A stretch of DNA of 38,426 nucleotides, taken from NCBI RefSeq assembly GCF_001571085.1, contig NZ_BCTC01000062.1, forward strand, positions 1 to 38,426, written 5' to 3'. This document shows, in pieces, positions 16,407 to 24,871 of this stretch. The translations under genes were made by a program, and so were the position numbers. The DNA comes from Azohydromonas lata NBRC 102462. GTDB lineage: Bacteria; Pseudomonadota; Gammaproteobacteria; Burkholderiales; Burkholderiaceae_C. Every line of letters starts with the position of its first letter. Position 1 is the stretch's first letter. The notes under the pieces are model-generated. The model saw nothing but the letters and a program-made list of their open reading frames with translations. It ran no database searches and had not been told where the DNA came from.

Positions 16407-17234
16407 ATGACAACGACCCCCTGCATCATCACCGTGGCCATCACCGGCTCGCTGCCGCAAAAGCGCGACAACCCGGCCGTGCCCATCACGGTGGCCGAGC
16501 AGATCGAGTCCACGCACGAGGCCTTCGAAGCGGGCGCCACCCTGGTGCACCTGCACGTGCGCAACGACGACGGGACGACCACCTCGTCACCCGAGCGCTT
16601 CGCGCAGGTGATGGACGGCATCCGCCGCCACTGCCCCGGCATGATCGTCCAGTTCTCCACGGGCGGGCGCTCCGGCGCCGGGCGCGAGCGCGGCGCGCAC
16701 CTGGCGCTGCGCCCGGACATGGGCTCGCTGGCCACCGGCTCGGTGAACTTCCCCACGCGGGTCTACGACAACGCGCCGGACCTGGTGGAGTGGCTCGCCA
16801 CCGAGATGCGCGAGCACCACATCAAGCCGGAGATCGAGGCTTTCGACCTGTCCATGGTGTTCCAGGCCGCGCGGCTGCAGCGCGAAGGCTTCATCCGCGG
16901 CCTGCTGCACGTGCAGTTCGTGATGGGCATCAGGAACGCCATGCCGGTGGACCGCGAGGTGCTGGAGTTCTACGTGCGCACGCTGCAGCGCGTGGCCCCG
17001 GGCTCGACCTGGACGGGCGCGGGCATCGGCCGCGACCAGATGACGCTGGCGCGCTGGTCGCTGGAGCTCGGCGGCCACTGCCGCACCGGCATGGAAGACA
17101 ACGTGCGCCTGGACAAGGACACCCTGGCCCCCTCCAACGCCGCGCTGGTGCGCGCCGTGGTGCAGCTGTGCGAGGAGCACCACCGCCCCGTGGCCACGCC
17201 GGCACAGGCGCGGCAACTGCTGGGCTTGAGCTGA
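16407..17234 (+). CDS. BKACE family (DUF849) beta-keto acid cleavage enzyme
   Basis: Protein of 275 residues of the Kce/BKACE family, TIM-barrel enzymes that react a beta-keto acid with acetyl-CoA to give acetoacetate and a new CoA ester. Zinc ligands are His48 and His50 (LVHLHVR) and Glu230 (GMEDN), all present; the GRSGAGRERG, TGSVNF and GAGIGRDQ segments also fit. The start at 16407 has AGGAG 7 nt before it. An upstream in-frame ATG at 16179 lies in the predicted -10 and is rejected. The enol-lactonase-like gene follows by 15 nt. The shared operator with catB suggests that the substrate is 3-oxoadipate, which would yield succinyl-CoA and acetoacetate; this is inference. The family name 3-keto-5-aminohexanoate cleavage enzyme should not be taken as its substrate here. 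Confidence 0.9.
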   Translation: MTTTPCIITVAITGSLPQKRDNPAVPITVAEQIESTHEAFEAGATLVHLHVRNDDGTTTSSPERFAQVMDGIRRHCPGMIVQFSTGGRSGAGRERGAHLALRPDMGSLATGSVNFPTRVYDNAPDLVEWLATEMREHHIKPEIEAFDLSMVFQAARLQREGFIRGLLHVQFVMGIRNAMPVDREVLEFYVRTLQRVAPGSTWTGAGIGRDQMTLARWSLELGGHCRTGMEDNVRLDKDTLAPSNAALVRAVVQLCEEHHRPVATPAQARQLLGLS

Positions 17235-17249
17235 AGCCGCGCCCTCGCC

Positions 17250-18068
17250 ATGAGCAGCACTTTTGAATTCACGCGCAGCCTGCCGCGCCTGCACTACCGG
17301 GTGCAGGGCCCGCGCGCGGGCGGCCTGCCGCAGCAGACCTTCGTCCTGGCCCACGCGCTGGGCTGCGACCTGACCCTGTGGGACGCGCTGGCCGACCACC
17401 TGGCCGAGCACGCCTGCGTGGTGCGCTACGACCAGCGCGGCCACGGCGCGAGCGACGCGCCCGCCGGCCCCTACGCCATGGCGCAACTGGCCGACGACGC
17501 GGCCCGCCTCATCGCCGAGCTGGCCCTGGGCCCGGTGACCTGGGTGGGCCTGTCCCTGGGCGGCATGGTCGGCCAGGAGCTGGCGCTGCGGCACCCGCAG
17601 TGCGTGCAGGCGCTGGTGCTGGCCAACACGACCTCGTCCTACCCGGCCGAGGCGCGCGCGGGTTGGGCGCAGCGCATCGCCGGCATACGCGCGGGCGGGC
17701 TGGAGGCCATCGTGGACGGCGCGCTGCAGCGCTGGTTCCACGCGGACTTCCATGCCGCGCAGCCCGGCGTGGTGGCGCATTGGCGCGAGCGCGTGCTCGG
17801 CTGCGACGCGGCGGGCTACGTGGCCTGCTGCCAGGCCATCGCGGCCGTGGACACCACCGCGCGGCTGCCGCGCATCGAGGTGCCCGCGCTGGTGATGGCC
17901 GGCGCGCTGGACCAGGGCACGCCCGTGGCCATGGCCGCCACCATCGCGCGCGGCATTCCCGGCGCGCGGCTGGTGGTGCTGCCGGACGCCTCGCACCTGA
18001 GCGTGCTGGAGCAGCCGGTGGCGTTCAAGGAAGCGCTGCAGGACTGGCTGCAGGCCGTGGCGGCCTGA
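17250..18068 (+). CDS. pcaD: 3-oxoadipate enol-lactonase-like alpha/beta hydrolase
   Basis: Protein of 272 residues with the alpha/beta hydrolase fold and an intact triad: Ser102 in GLSLGG, Asp221 in AGALDQGTP and His249 in DASHLS. The oxyanion region is FVLAHALGCDLTLWD and the lid holds WFHADF. It resembles PcaD/CatD, which hydrolyse 3-oxoadipate enol-lactone to 3-oxoadipate. It follows the BKACE gene by 15 nt and is followed by a terminator-like hairpin, so the two form an operon. Together they could convert the enol-lactone into two CoA-pathway products. Family members also include other esterases, so the substrate is inferred from context. Confidence 0.8.
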   Translation: MSSTFEFTRSLPRLHYRVQGPRAGGLPQQTFVLAHALGCDLTLWDALADHLAEHACVVRYDQRGHGASDAPAGPYAMAQLADDAARLIAELALGPVTWVGLSLGGMVGQELALRHPQCVQALVLANTTSSYPAEARAGWAQRIAGIRAGGLEAIVDGALQRWFHADFHAAQPGVVAHWRERVLGCDAAGYVACCQAIAAVDTTARLPRIEVPALVMAGALDQGTPVAMAATIARGIPGARLVVLPDASHLSVLEQPVAFKEALQDWLQAVAA

Positions 18069-18095
18069 GCGCCCTGCCCGCCCCCTGTGCTTTCC

Positions 18096-18119
18096 AACGC
18101 CCGCCCCGCAGCGGGCGTT
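18096..18119 (+). terminator. Hairpin terminator after the BKACE-hydrolase operon
   Basis: The arm AACGCCCGC (18096-18104) pairs perfectly with 18111-18119 across a 6-base loop, followed by TTT at 18118-18120 and CG. It lies between the hydrolase stop and benE and should end or attenuate the first operon. Confidence 0.65.
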
Positions 18120-18167
18120 TTCGCTTGCGCTCGCGGTTGCCGTTGCAAGCTGCTGGAGGATGAAACC

Positions 18168-19415
18168 ATGCCCGGACGCGACTGGTCCGTTTCCGCCGTC
18201 ACGGCGGGTTTCCTGGCGGTGCTGATTTCCTACGCCGGCCCGCTGCTGATCTTTTTCCAGGCCGCGCAGGCCGCGCATGCGCCGCCCGCGCTCACGGCCT
18301 CGTGGGTGTGGGCCATTTCCATGGGCGCGGCCGCGGCGGGCATGGCCTTGAGCTGGTGGCTGCGGGTGCCGGTGATCACGGCCTGGTCCGCGCCGGGCAC
18401 GGCCTTGTTGATCACGCTGTTCCCGGCGCTGCCGCTGGCCGAGGCGGTGGGGGCCTACCTCACGGCCGCCGCCATCGTGGTGGCGGTGGGCCTCACCGGC
18501 AGCTTCGACGCGCTGATGCGCCGCATCCCGCGCGGCGTGTGCGCGGGGATGATGGCCGGCATCCTCTTTCCCTTCGGCCTGCGCGCGTTCAAGGCGGCGG
18601 AGTCCATGCCGCTGCTGACGCTGTGCATGCTGGCGGGCTTCCTGCTGGCGCGGCGCTGGTGGCCGCGCTACCACCTGGTGGCGACGCTGGCGCTGGGCGT
18701 GGCGCTGACGGCGGCGCTGGGCGAAGGCGACTGGTCGGCGCTGCGGCTGGAGCTGGCCCACCCGATGTTCACCGCGCCGGCGTGGAGCTGGGCCTCGACG
18801 CTGAGCCTGGCCTTGCCGCTGGCGATGGTGAGCCTCACGGGGCAGTTCCTGCCCGGCATGGTCATCCTGCGCGGCGCGGGCTACGCCACGCCGGCGCGGC
18901 CGGTGCTGGTGGCCACGGGCCTGGCCTCGCTGGCCATGGCGCCGTTCGGCGGCATCACCACGGTGCTGGCGGCCATCACGGCGGCGCTGTGCACGGGGCG
19001 CGAGGCGCACGAGGACCCGGCGCGCCGCTGGGTGGCGGGCGTGGCCAACGGGCTGTTCTACCTGGTGGGCGGCACGCTGGCGGGCAGCATCATCGCCCTC
19101 TTCACGGCACTGCCGGCGCAGTTCGTGGCCGTGCTGGCGGGGCTGGCGCTGCTGGGAGCCATTGCCGCCAACGTGCAGGCCGCCATGGCCGACGCCCAGC
19201 AGCGCGAGGGCGCGCTCGTGGCCTTCCTCGCCACGGCGTCGGGCCTGACCCTCTTTGGCCTGGGCTCGGCCTTCTGGGGCGTGGTGCTGGGCGGCGCCAC
19301 GCACGCGGTGCTGCAGTGGCGCCGCCCCGCCGCCGCGCCCGCCTTGCCGCCCACGCCGGCGGCACCCGCGAACGCCGCCCTGCCCTCGCCGGGCCCGGCA
19401 CCGCTGAGCCGCTGA
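18168..19415 (+). CDS. benE: BenE family benzoate/H+ symporter
   Basis: Inner-membrane protein of 415 residues with about 11-12 hydrophobic helices and the BenE signatures VITAWSAPGTALL, GVCAGMMAGILFPFG, SLTGQFLPGMVILR and APFGGITTVLAAITAALCTG. The family imports benzoate with protons. The start at 18168 has GGAGG 8 nt upstream. The last 35 residues are a Pro/Ala tail. It is downstream of the BKACE-hydrolase pair, separated by a terminator-like hairpin, so it may be partly read through. With benK at 26840 this gives the cluster two unrelated benzoate transporters. Confidence 0.9.
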   Translation: MPGRDWSVSAVTAGFLAVLISYAGPLLIFFQAAQAAHAPPALTASWVWAISMGAAAAGMALSWWLRVPVITAWSAPGTALLITLFPALPLAEAVGAYLTAAAIVVAVGLTGSFDALMRRIPRGVCAGMMAGILFPFGLRAFKAAESMPLLTLCMLAGFLLARRWWPRYHLVATLALGVALTAALGEGDWSALRLELAHPMFTAPAWSWASTLSLALPLAMVSLTGQFLPGMVILRGAGYATPARPVLVATGLASLAMAPFGGITTVLAAITAALCTGREAHEDPARRWVAGVANGLFYLVGGTLAGSIIALFTALPAQFVAVLAGLALLGAIAANVQAAMADAQQREGALVAFLATASGLTLFGLGSAFWGVVLGGATHAVLQWRRPAAAPALPPTPAAPANAALPSPGPAPLSR

Positions 19416-19442
19416 AGGCCTCGGGCCGCGGCGCGCGCGCCG

Positions 19443-20441
19443 TCACGCCGGGTGCGGGTCAGGGCCGGTGGCGTCCTGGCCCGCGTCGCCGGCCTCCGCG
19501 GCCTGCGCGCTCACCGCCGCCCAGGCCGCGGCCTCCACGCGACGCCTGGCCTCGGCCTGCTCGCGGTAGATCTGGTCGATGAGCGAGCGCAGCAGCACGA
19601 TGTCCTCGTTCTGGTCCTGCGCCCGCGTGCTCATGACGATGGGCGACACCGCCTGCTCGTCGGACAGCGGCCGGTACACCACCTCGTCCGGCCGCAGCCG
19701 GCTCACGCCCGTGGGCACCACGCACACGCCCATGCCCGCGGCCACCAGGCCCAGCGCGGTTTGAATCTCCTGCACCTCGTGCACCGTGCCGGGCTCCAAA
19801 CCCTGGTCGCGGAATAAGGACAAAACCTGGTCGGCATAACTTGGACGTGGAGATTTAGGGTAAACCAGAATATCCCGATGCGCCAACGCGGCCAACAGCA
19901 GCGGCATGTCGGGGATGGCCAGCTCATGCTCCATGGGTATGGCCACCACCAGACGCTCCATGCGCAGCACCTCGCGCTTGATGGCCGGGTCGTCCAGCTT
20001 CAGCCGGCCGAAGCCCACGTCCACGCGGCCGGCCTTGAGGGCCTCGGTCTGGTCCAGGGTGGACATCTCCACCAGGGAGAGCTCCGTCTGCGGCCGCGCC
20101 GCGCGGAACAGCCGCACCAGCCGCGGCAGCGCGCCGTACATGGTGGAGGCGACGAAACCGATCACCAGCCGCCGCTCCATGCGCGCGATGCGCCGCGTGG
20201 CCCGCTGCGCCTGCGCCGCCTGCTCCAGCAGCCGCGTCGCCTGCCCGTAGAAGAAGCGCCCGGCCTCGGTGAGCTTCAGCGGCCGCGATCCGCGCTCGAA
20301 CAGCGGCGTGCCCAGCTCCTCCTCCAGGTCCTGGATCTGCCGGCTCAGGGGCGGCTGCGAGATGTGCAGCCGCTCGGCGGCCCGGGTGAAGTTCTGCTCG
20401 TCGGCCACGGCGACGAAGTAGCGCAGGTGACGCAGTTCCAT
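19443..20441 (-). CDS. catR: BenM/CatM-type LysR regulator
   Basis: LysR-type regulator of 332 residues. The N-terminal HTH is MELRHLRYFVAVADEQNFTRAAERLHISQPPLSRQ (read in two parts: start, then the helix). The effector domain has RRLVIGFVASTMYGALPRLV, KAGRVDVGFGRLKLDDPAI and IQTALGLVAAGMGVCVVP, the same blocks as BenM/CatM, which respond to muconate and benzoate. It is divergent from catB. The ATG at 20441 is chosen over 20447 because AAGG lies 7 nt upstream of it. The start overlaps its own predicted operator, implying autoregulation. A stretch of about 80 bases (19797-19880) uses unusual AT-rich codons including TTA. Whether to name it catR or benM is uncertain; the family is firm. Confidence 0.88.
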   Translation of the reverse strand: MELRHLRYFVAVADEQNFTRAAERLHISQPPLSRQIQDLEEELGTPLFERGSRPLKLTEAGRFFYGQATRLLEQAAQAQRATRRIARMERRLVIGFVASTMYGALPRLVRLFRAARPQTELSLVEMSTLDQTEALKAGRVDVGFGRLKLDDPAIKREVLRMERLVVAIPMEHELAIPDMPLLLAALAHRDILVYPKSPRPSYADQVLSLFRDQGLEPGTVHEVQEIQTALGLVAAGMGVCVVPTGVSRLRPDEVVYRPLSDEQAVSPIVMSTRAQDQNEDIVLLRSLIDQIYREQAEARRRVEAAAWAAVSAQAAEAGDAGQDATGPDPHPA

Positions 20442-20445
20442 TTGC

Positions 20446-20460
20446 ATGCCTTCAAGGTAT
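20446..20460 (+). promoter_or_regulatory. BenM/CatM-type LysR operator upstream of catB
   Basis: ATGCCTTCAAGGTAT has the form ATGC-N7-GTAT, one base from the known BenM site ATAC-N7-GTAT. It overlaps the regulator's start region on the other strand and is centred about 64 bases before the expected catB start, the usual place of a LysR recognition site. A half-site-like ATTCAAGGC at 20518-20526 may be the activation site. Confidence 0.8.
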
Positions 20461-20480
20461 GAAAGCAGTCTAAAAGCGTC

Positions 20481-20510
20481 TTGGACTGGCGGCAAGCGGC
20501 TGCCTAATAT
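20481..20510 (+). promoter_or_regulatory. Promoter of the catBA-benABCDK operon
   Basis: TTGGAC at 20481-20486, an 18-base spacer and TAATAT at 20505-20510 give a good sigma-70 promoter 20 bases after the LysR operator. The leader to catB is about 155 bases and includes a short hairpin (GGATTT 20577-20582 with 20585-20590). Confidence 0.7.
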
Positions 20511-20672
20511 TCACGGCATTCAAGGCAGACATTAAAAACCAAGCAGCCCGGGATATTTACCTCAGAAGGCTCGCCTGGATTTTCAAATCCGCCTCTCAAC
20601 TGTTTGGCCAAGCCATGGGGATATTCCCCCGAGGGGTGGCCATGGAAATGGCGCAAGCCGCCGGGAATTGAA

Positions 20673-21800
20673 ATGAGCTCTCAACTCAGTATTGTTTCGG
20701 TCGAGACGCTGCTGGTGGACGTGCCCACCATCCGGGCCCACAAGCTCTCCGTGGCGACCATGAACCACCAGACGCTGGTGCTGGTGCGCATCACGGCCAG
20801 CGACGGCATCGTGAGCTGGGGCGAAGGCACGACCATAGGCGGCCTGGCCTACGGCGAGGAGAGCCCGCAGAGCATCAAGGTCAACGTCGACACCTACGTC
20901 GCGCCCCTGCTCGTGGGCGAGGACCCGCGCGCCGTGGCGCGGCTGATGGCGCAGGTGAACCAGCGCATCCAGGGCAACCGCTTCGCCAAGTGCGCGGTGG
21001 AAACCGCGCTGTACGACGGCCAGGCCAAGCGGCTGGGCGTGCCGCTGAGCGAGCTGTTCGGCGGCCGGGTGCGCGAGAGCATTCCCGTGGCCTGGACGCT
21101 GGCCAGCGGCGACACCCGGCGCGACATCGCCGAGGCCGAGCGCATGCTGGAGCTGCGCCGCCACAACGTCTTCAAGCTCAAGATCGGCCTGCGCAGCGTC
21201 AAGGACGACGTGGCCCACGTGGCCGCCATCAAGCGGGCGCTGGGCGACATGGCCAGCGTGCGCATCGACGCCAACCAGGCCTGGTCGGTGACCGAGGCGC
21301 TCGAAGGCCTGCGCATGCTGGCCGACGCGGGCATCGACATGGCCGAGCAGCCCATCGCCGCGCACGACAAGCTGGGCCTGCGCCGGCTCACGCAGGCCAA
21401 CATCCTGCCGGTGATGGCCGACGAGGCGCTGCACGGCCCGCGCGACGCCTTCGAGGTGGCCAGCACGCAGGCGGCCGACATCTTCGCCGTGAAGATCAAC
21501 CAGTCCGGCGGCCTGCGCGGCGCGGCGCAGGTGGCGGGCATCGCCCAGGCCGCGGGTATCGCGCTCTACGGCGGCACCATGCTCGAAGGCGCCGTGGGCA
21601 CCCTGGCCTCGGCCCAGGTGTTCTCCACCTTCCACGACCTGGCCTGGGGCACCGAGCTGTTCGGCCCGCTGCTGCTGACCGAGGAAATCCTCGTCGAGCC
21701 CCTGCCCTACCGCGATTTCTCGCTGCAGTTGCCCACGCGCCCCGGCCTGGGGATCGAGATCGACGAAGCCAAGCTCGCGCGGCTGCGCCGCGACCGCTGA
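20673..21800 (+). CDS. catB: Muconate cycloisomerase
   Basis: Protein of 375 residues of the enolase superfamily, converting cis,cis-muconate to muconolactone. Catalytic Lys168 (FKLKIG, with Lys170), metal ligands Asp199 (RIDANQAW), Glu225 (MAEQP) and Asp250 (MADEAL), and the second catalytic Lys274 (AVKINQSGG) are all present. The opening SIVSVETLLVDVPTIRAHKL is typical of CatB. The start at 20673 is chosen because the family begins there and GGGAA lies upstream; an in-frame ATG at 20604 is upstream in the leader. It is the first gene of the operon, followed by catA after 101 bases. A catC gene, commonly beside catB, is not present. Confidence 0.95.
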   Translation: MSSQLSIVSVETLLVDVPTIRAHKLSVATMNHQTLVLVRITASDGIVSWGEGTTIGGLAYGEESPQSIKVNVDTYVAPLLVGEDPRAVARLMAQVNQRIQGNRFAKCAVETALYDGQAKRLGVPLSELFGGRVRESIPVAWTLASGDTRRDIAEAERMLELRRHNVFKLKIGLRSVKDDVAHVAAIKRALGDMASVRIDANQAWSVTEALEGLRMLADAGIDMAEQPIAAHDKLGLRRLTQANILPVMADEALHGPRDAFEVASTQAADIFAVKINQSGGLRGAAQVAGIAQAAGIALYGGTMLEGAVGTLASAQVFSTFHDLAWGTELFGPLLLTEEILVEPLPYRDFSLQLPTRPGLGIEIDEAKLARLRRDR

Positions 21801-21901
21801 GCAGGTCTTCCTTCAGGCCCCACCGACCCTTTTCAAACCCGGCCTCCCGAGCCGACACCGCCCACCCTTGCTCATTGCAAGCACCCCACGAGGAGACATC
21901 C

Positions 21902-22816
21902 ATGGACAAGAAGACGATTGACGCACTGATGACCCGCTTCGAGACGACCGGCGTCGTCGGCGAGGGCAACCCCCGCACCAAGGCCATCGTCGGCCGCCTG
22001 GTGCGCGACCTGATGCTGGCCATCGAGGAGCTGGACATCAGCGCCGCAGAGTTCTGGGCCGGCCTGAACTTCCTGAGCGAAGCCGGCCGCAACAACGAGA
22101 TGGGCCTGATCGCCCCCGGCATCGGCATCGAGCACTTCCTGGACCTGCGCATGGACGAGGCCGAGGCCCGCGCCGGCCTGAAGGGCGGCACGCCGCGCAC
22201 CATCGAGGGCCCGCTGTACGTGGCCGGCGCCCCCGTGGTGCAGGGCGAGGCGCGCATGGACGACGGCCAGTCGCCCGGCGAGGTGGTGGTCATGGAAGGC
22301 ACGGTGCGCGGCACCGACGGCCAGCCCATCGCCGGCGCCAAGGTGGAGGCGTGGCATGCCAACCACCTGGGCAACTACTCCTTCTTCGACAAGACGCAAA
22401 GCGCCTTCAACCTGCGCCGCACCATCGTCACCGACGCCCAGGGCCGCTACAAGTTCCGCAGCATCATGCCCGTGGGCTACAGCTGCCCTCCCGGCGGCTC
22501 CACCGAACGCTTGCTCACGCAACTGGGCCGCCACGGCCACCGCCCCGCGCACATCCACTTCTTCGTGAGCGCGCCGGGCCACCGCAAGCTCACCACGCAG
22601 ATCAACATCGAGAACGATCCGCACCTGTGGGACGACTTCGCCTTCGGCACCCGCCAGGGCCTGGTGCCGCCCGTGCACACCAACAACGACGCGGCCGCCA
22701 TGCAGGCGCTGGGCGTGGACAAGCCCTTCTACGAGATCAAGTTCGATTTCACCCTGCATGCCGAGCAGGCCGGCGCCCCGGCGACCGATTTCGCCCGCCC
22801 CCGCGCCGCGGCCTGA
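21902..22816 (+). CDS. catA: Catechol 1,2-dioxygenase
   Basis: Protein of 304 residues, an intradiol dioxygenase that opens catechol to cis,cis-muconate. The non-haem Fe(III) ligands Tyr159 (GNYSFFD), Tyr193 (PVGYSCP), His217 and His219 (RPAHIHFF) are all present. The N-terminal helical linker domain (about residues 1-100) is the usual dimerisation domain of CatA. The start has GAGGAG 6 nt before the ATG. It is second in the operon; 128 bases with a strong hairpin separate it from benA. Confidence 0.96.
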   Translation: MDKKTIDALMTRFETTGVVGEGNPRTKAIVGRLVRDLMLAIEELDISAAEFWAGLNFLSEAGRNNEMGLIAPGIGIEHFLDLRMDEAEARAGLKGGTPRTIEGPLYVAGAPVVQGEARMDDGQSPGEVVVMEGTVRGTDGQPIAGAKVEAWHANHLGNYSFFDKTQSAFNLRRTIVTDAQGRYKFRSIMPVGYSCPPGGSTERLLTQLGRHGHRPAHIHFFVSAPGHRKLTTQINIENDPHLWDDFAFGTRQGLVPPVHTNNDAAAMQALGVDKPFYEIKFDFTLHAEQAGAPATDFARPRAAA

Positions 22817-22857
22817 CCAGGCCCCCCGCCTTCCGCTGAAAAGAGGCTGACTGTTCA

Positions 22858-22884
22858 CCCGGGCGCGCCGCCAGGCGGCCCGGG
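22858..22884 (+). other. GC-rich hairpin in the catA-benA gap
   Basis: CCCGGGC (22858-22864) pairs with 22878-22884, and an inner CGCC/GGCG extends the stem with a one-base bulge. There is no T-tract. No operator of the catB type is seen in this gap, so benA probably relies on read-through from the catB promoter; the hairpin may set relative transcript levels. Confidence 0.5.
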
Positions 22885-22944
22885 CTGGGCGAAGCCTTGC
22901 CCGACTTTCATTGCCCGCGGCTCCGTGCGGGCCTGGAGACAAGC

Positions 22945-24360
22945 ATGAGCACTTCCGCACCCCTCGCCGACGTCAAGAAGCGCCTGGCCGGCATGCTGGT
23001 GGAGGACGCCGACCGGCACGTCTACCGCCTGCACCGCAGCGCCTTCACCGACGAAACCCTGTTCGACCTGGAGATGAAGCACATCTTCGAGGGCAACTGG
23101 ATCTACCTGGCCCACGAGAGCCAGATCCCCAACCCCAACGACTACCTGACGACGACCATCGGCCGCCAGCCCATCGTCATCACGCGCAACAAGGCCGGCG
23201 AGCTCAACGCCATCATCAACGCCTGCTCGCACCGCGGCGCCACGCTGTGCCGCCACAAGAAGGGCAACAAGGCCAGTTTTACTTGCACCTTCCACGGCTG
23301 GACGTTCAACAACTCGGGCAAGCTGCTCAAGGTGAAGGATGCGAACGGGGCGGGCTACCCCGACACCTTCAACAAGGACGGCAGCCACGATCTCAAGAAG
23401 GTCGCGCGCTTCGAGAGCTACCGCGGCTTCCTGTTCGGCAGCCTGAACCCCGACGTGCCGCCGCTCACCGAGTTCCTGGGCGAGTCCACCAAGATCATCG
23501 ACATGATCGTGGACCAGTCGCCTGAAGGGCTGGAAGTGCTGCGCGGCTCCTCCACCTACACCTTCGACGGCAACTGGAAGCTGCAGGCCGAGAACGGCGC
23601 CGACGGCTACCACGTCAGCTCCGTGCACTGGAACTACGCGGCCACCACCAACCAGCGCAAGCTGGCCGCCGCGGGCGACAACATCAAGGCCATGGACGCG
23701 GGCAGCTGGGCCAAGCAAGGCGGCGGCTTCTACTCCTTCGAGCACGGCCACATGCTGCTGTGGACCAAGTGGGCCAACCCCGAAGACCGGCCCGCCTACC
23801 CGATCCGTGACCAGCTCGCCGCGCAGCACGGCGCGGCCAAGGCCGACTGGATGATCGGCCACTCGCGCAACCTGTGCCTCTACCCCAACGTCTACCTGAT
23901 GGACCAGTTCAGCTCGCAGATCCGCGTGCTGCGCCCCATCGCCGTGGACAAGACCGAGGTCACCATCTATTGCATCGCCCCCAAGGGCGAGTCGGCCGAG
24001 GCGCGCGCGCGCCGCATCCGCCAGTACGAGGACTTCTTCAACGCCACCGGCATGGCCACGCCTGACGACCTGGAGGAGTTCCGCGCCTGCCAGCAGGGCT
24101 ACGCCGGCATCGCACTGGAGTGGAACGACATGTGCCGCGGCGCCAAGCAGTGGGTGCAGGGCCCGGACGACGCCGCCAAGGAAATCGGCCTGAACCCCAC
24201 GCTCTCCGGCGTGAAGACCGAGGACGAGGGCCTCTACACCGAGCAGCACCGCTACTGGCTGCAGACCATGCAGCGCGCCGTCGAGACCGAGGAGGCCCGC
24301 GAGGCCGCCGGCGTCGAGCACGTCGTGTGCGGCCACCAGCACGCCTGCGACCACGCCTGA
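22945..24360 (+). CDS. benA: Benzoate 1,2-dioxygenase large (alpha) subunit
   Basis: Protein of 471 residues, the catalytic subunit of the Rieske non-haem iron dioxygenase that makes the 1,2-dihydrodiol of benzoate. Rieske ligands are Cys94, His96, Cys114 and His117 (CSHRGA ... CTFHGW). The mononuclear iron site uses His223 and His228 in [12 protein letters not shown], with Asp220 as bridging residue. Conserved segments such as [20 protein letters not shown] and [12 protein letters not shown] fit BenA more than AntA, but anthranilate cannot be fully excluded by eye. The start has GGAG 7 nt upstream. benB follows by 13 nt. The C-terminus has a His-rich tail ([11 protein letters not shown]). 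Confidence 0.95.
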   Translation: MSTSAPLADVKKRLAGMLVEDADRHVYRLHRSAFTDETLFDLEMKHIFEGNWIYLAHESQIPNPNDYLTTTIGRQPIVITRNKAGELNAIINACSHRGATLCRHKKGNKASFTCTFHGWTFNNSGKLLKVKDANGAGYPDTFNKDGSHDLKKVARFESYRGFLFGSLNPDVPPLTEFLGESTKIIDMIVDQSPEGLEVLRGSSTYTFDGNWKLQAENGADGYHVSSVHWNYAATTNQRKLAAAGDNIKAMDAGSWAKQGGGFYSFEHGHMLLWTKWANPEDRPAYPIRDQLAAQHGAAKADWMIGHSRNLCLYPNVYLMDQFSSQIRVLRPIAVDKTEVTIYCIAPKGESAEARARRIRQYEDFFNATGMATPDDLEEFRACQQGYAGIALEWNDMCRGAKQWVQGPDDAAKEIGLNPTLSGVKTEDEGLYTEQHRYWLQTMQRAVETEEAREAAGVEHVVCGHQHACDHA

Positions 24361-24373
24361 GGGAGAAGCCGAC

Positions 24374-24859
24374 ATGATGACCATTGAACAAGTCCAGGCC
24401 TTCCTGTTCCGCGAAGCCCGGCTGCTGGACGACAAGCAGTGGGACGAGTGGCTCACCTGCTACCACCCCGACGCCGAGTTCTGGATGCCCGCGTGGGACG
24501 ACGACGACGAGCTCACCCGCGACCCGCAGCGCGAGATCTCGCTGATCTACTACCCCAACCGCGGCGGCCTGGAAGACCGGGTGTTCCGCATCAAGACCGA
24601 GCGCTCGGCCGCCAGCACGCCGGACCCGCGCACGGGGCACAACATCCACAACGTGGAGATCGTGTCGCAGCAGGGCGAGCAGCTGGTGGTGCGCTTCAAC
24701 TGGCACACGCTGAGCTACCGCTACCACACGACCGACAGCTACTTCGGCACCAGCCACTACACGCTGGACCTGACCAGCGGCCAGCCGCTGATCAAGCGCA
24801 AGGTCGTGGTCCTGAAGAACGACTACATCCACCACGTGGTGGACGTCTATCACATCTGA
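24374..24859 (+). CDS. benB: Benzoate 1,2-dioxygenase small (beta) subunit
   Basis: Protein of 161 residues of the ring-hydroxylating dioxygenase beta family, a structural partner of BenA in the alpha3-beta3 enzyme. It opens IEQVQAFLFREARLLDDKQWDEWL and has the family's YHPDAEFWMPAWDDDDEL, IYYPNRGGLEDRVFRIKTERS and a C-terminal KNDYIHHVVDVYHI. The tandem ATG at 24374/24377 follows GGGAGAAG; either could start. It is 13 nt downstream of benA, and a perfect 11-bp hairpin follows before benC. Confidence 0.95.
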   Translation: MMTIEQVQAFLFREARLLDDKQWDEWLTCYHPDAEFWMPAWDDDDELTRDPQREISLIYYPNRGGLEDRVFRIKTERSAASTPDPRTGHNIHNVEIVSQQGEQLVVRFNWHTLSYRYHTTDSYFGTSHYTLDLTSGQPLIKRKVVVLKNDYIHHVVDVYHI

Positions 24860-24871
24860 GACAGCGGCCCG

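Noticed and set aside
16587-19304. 905-codon minus-strand open frame opposite the BKACE, hydrolase and benE genes
   Set aside because: Compositionally biased shadow; three plus-strand genes with catalytic motifs occupy the region.
22817-22944. Possible separate benzoate-responsive operator before benA
   Set aside because: No ATGC/ATAC-N7-GYAT dyad of the catB type is present in this gap; only hairpins.
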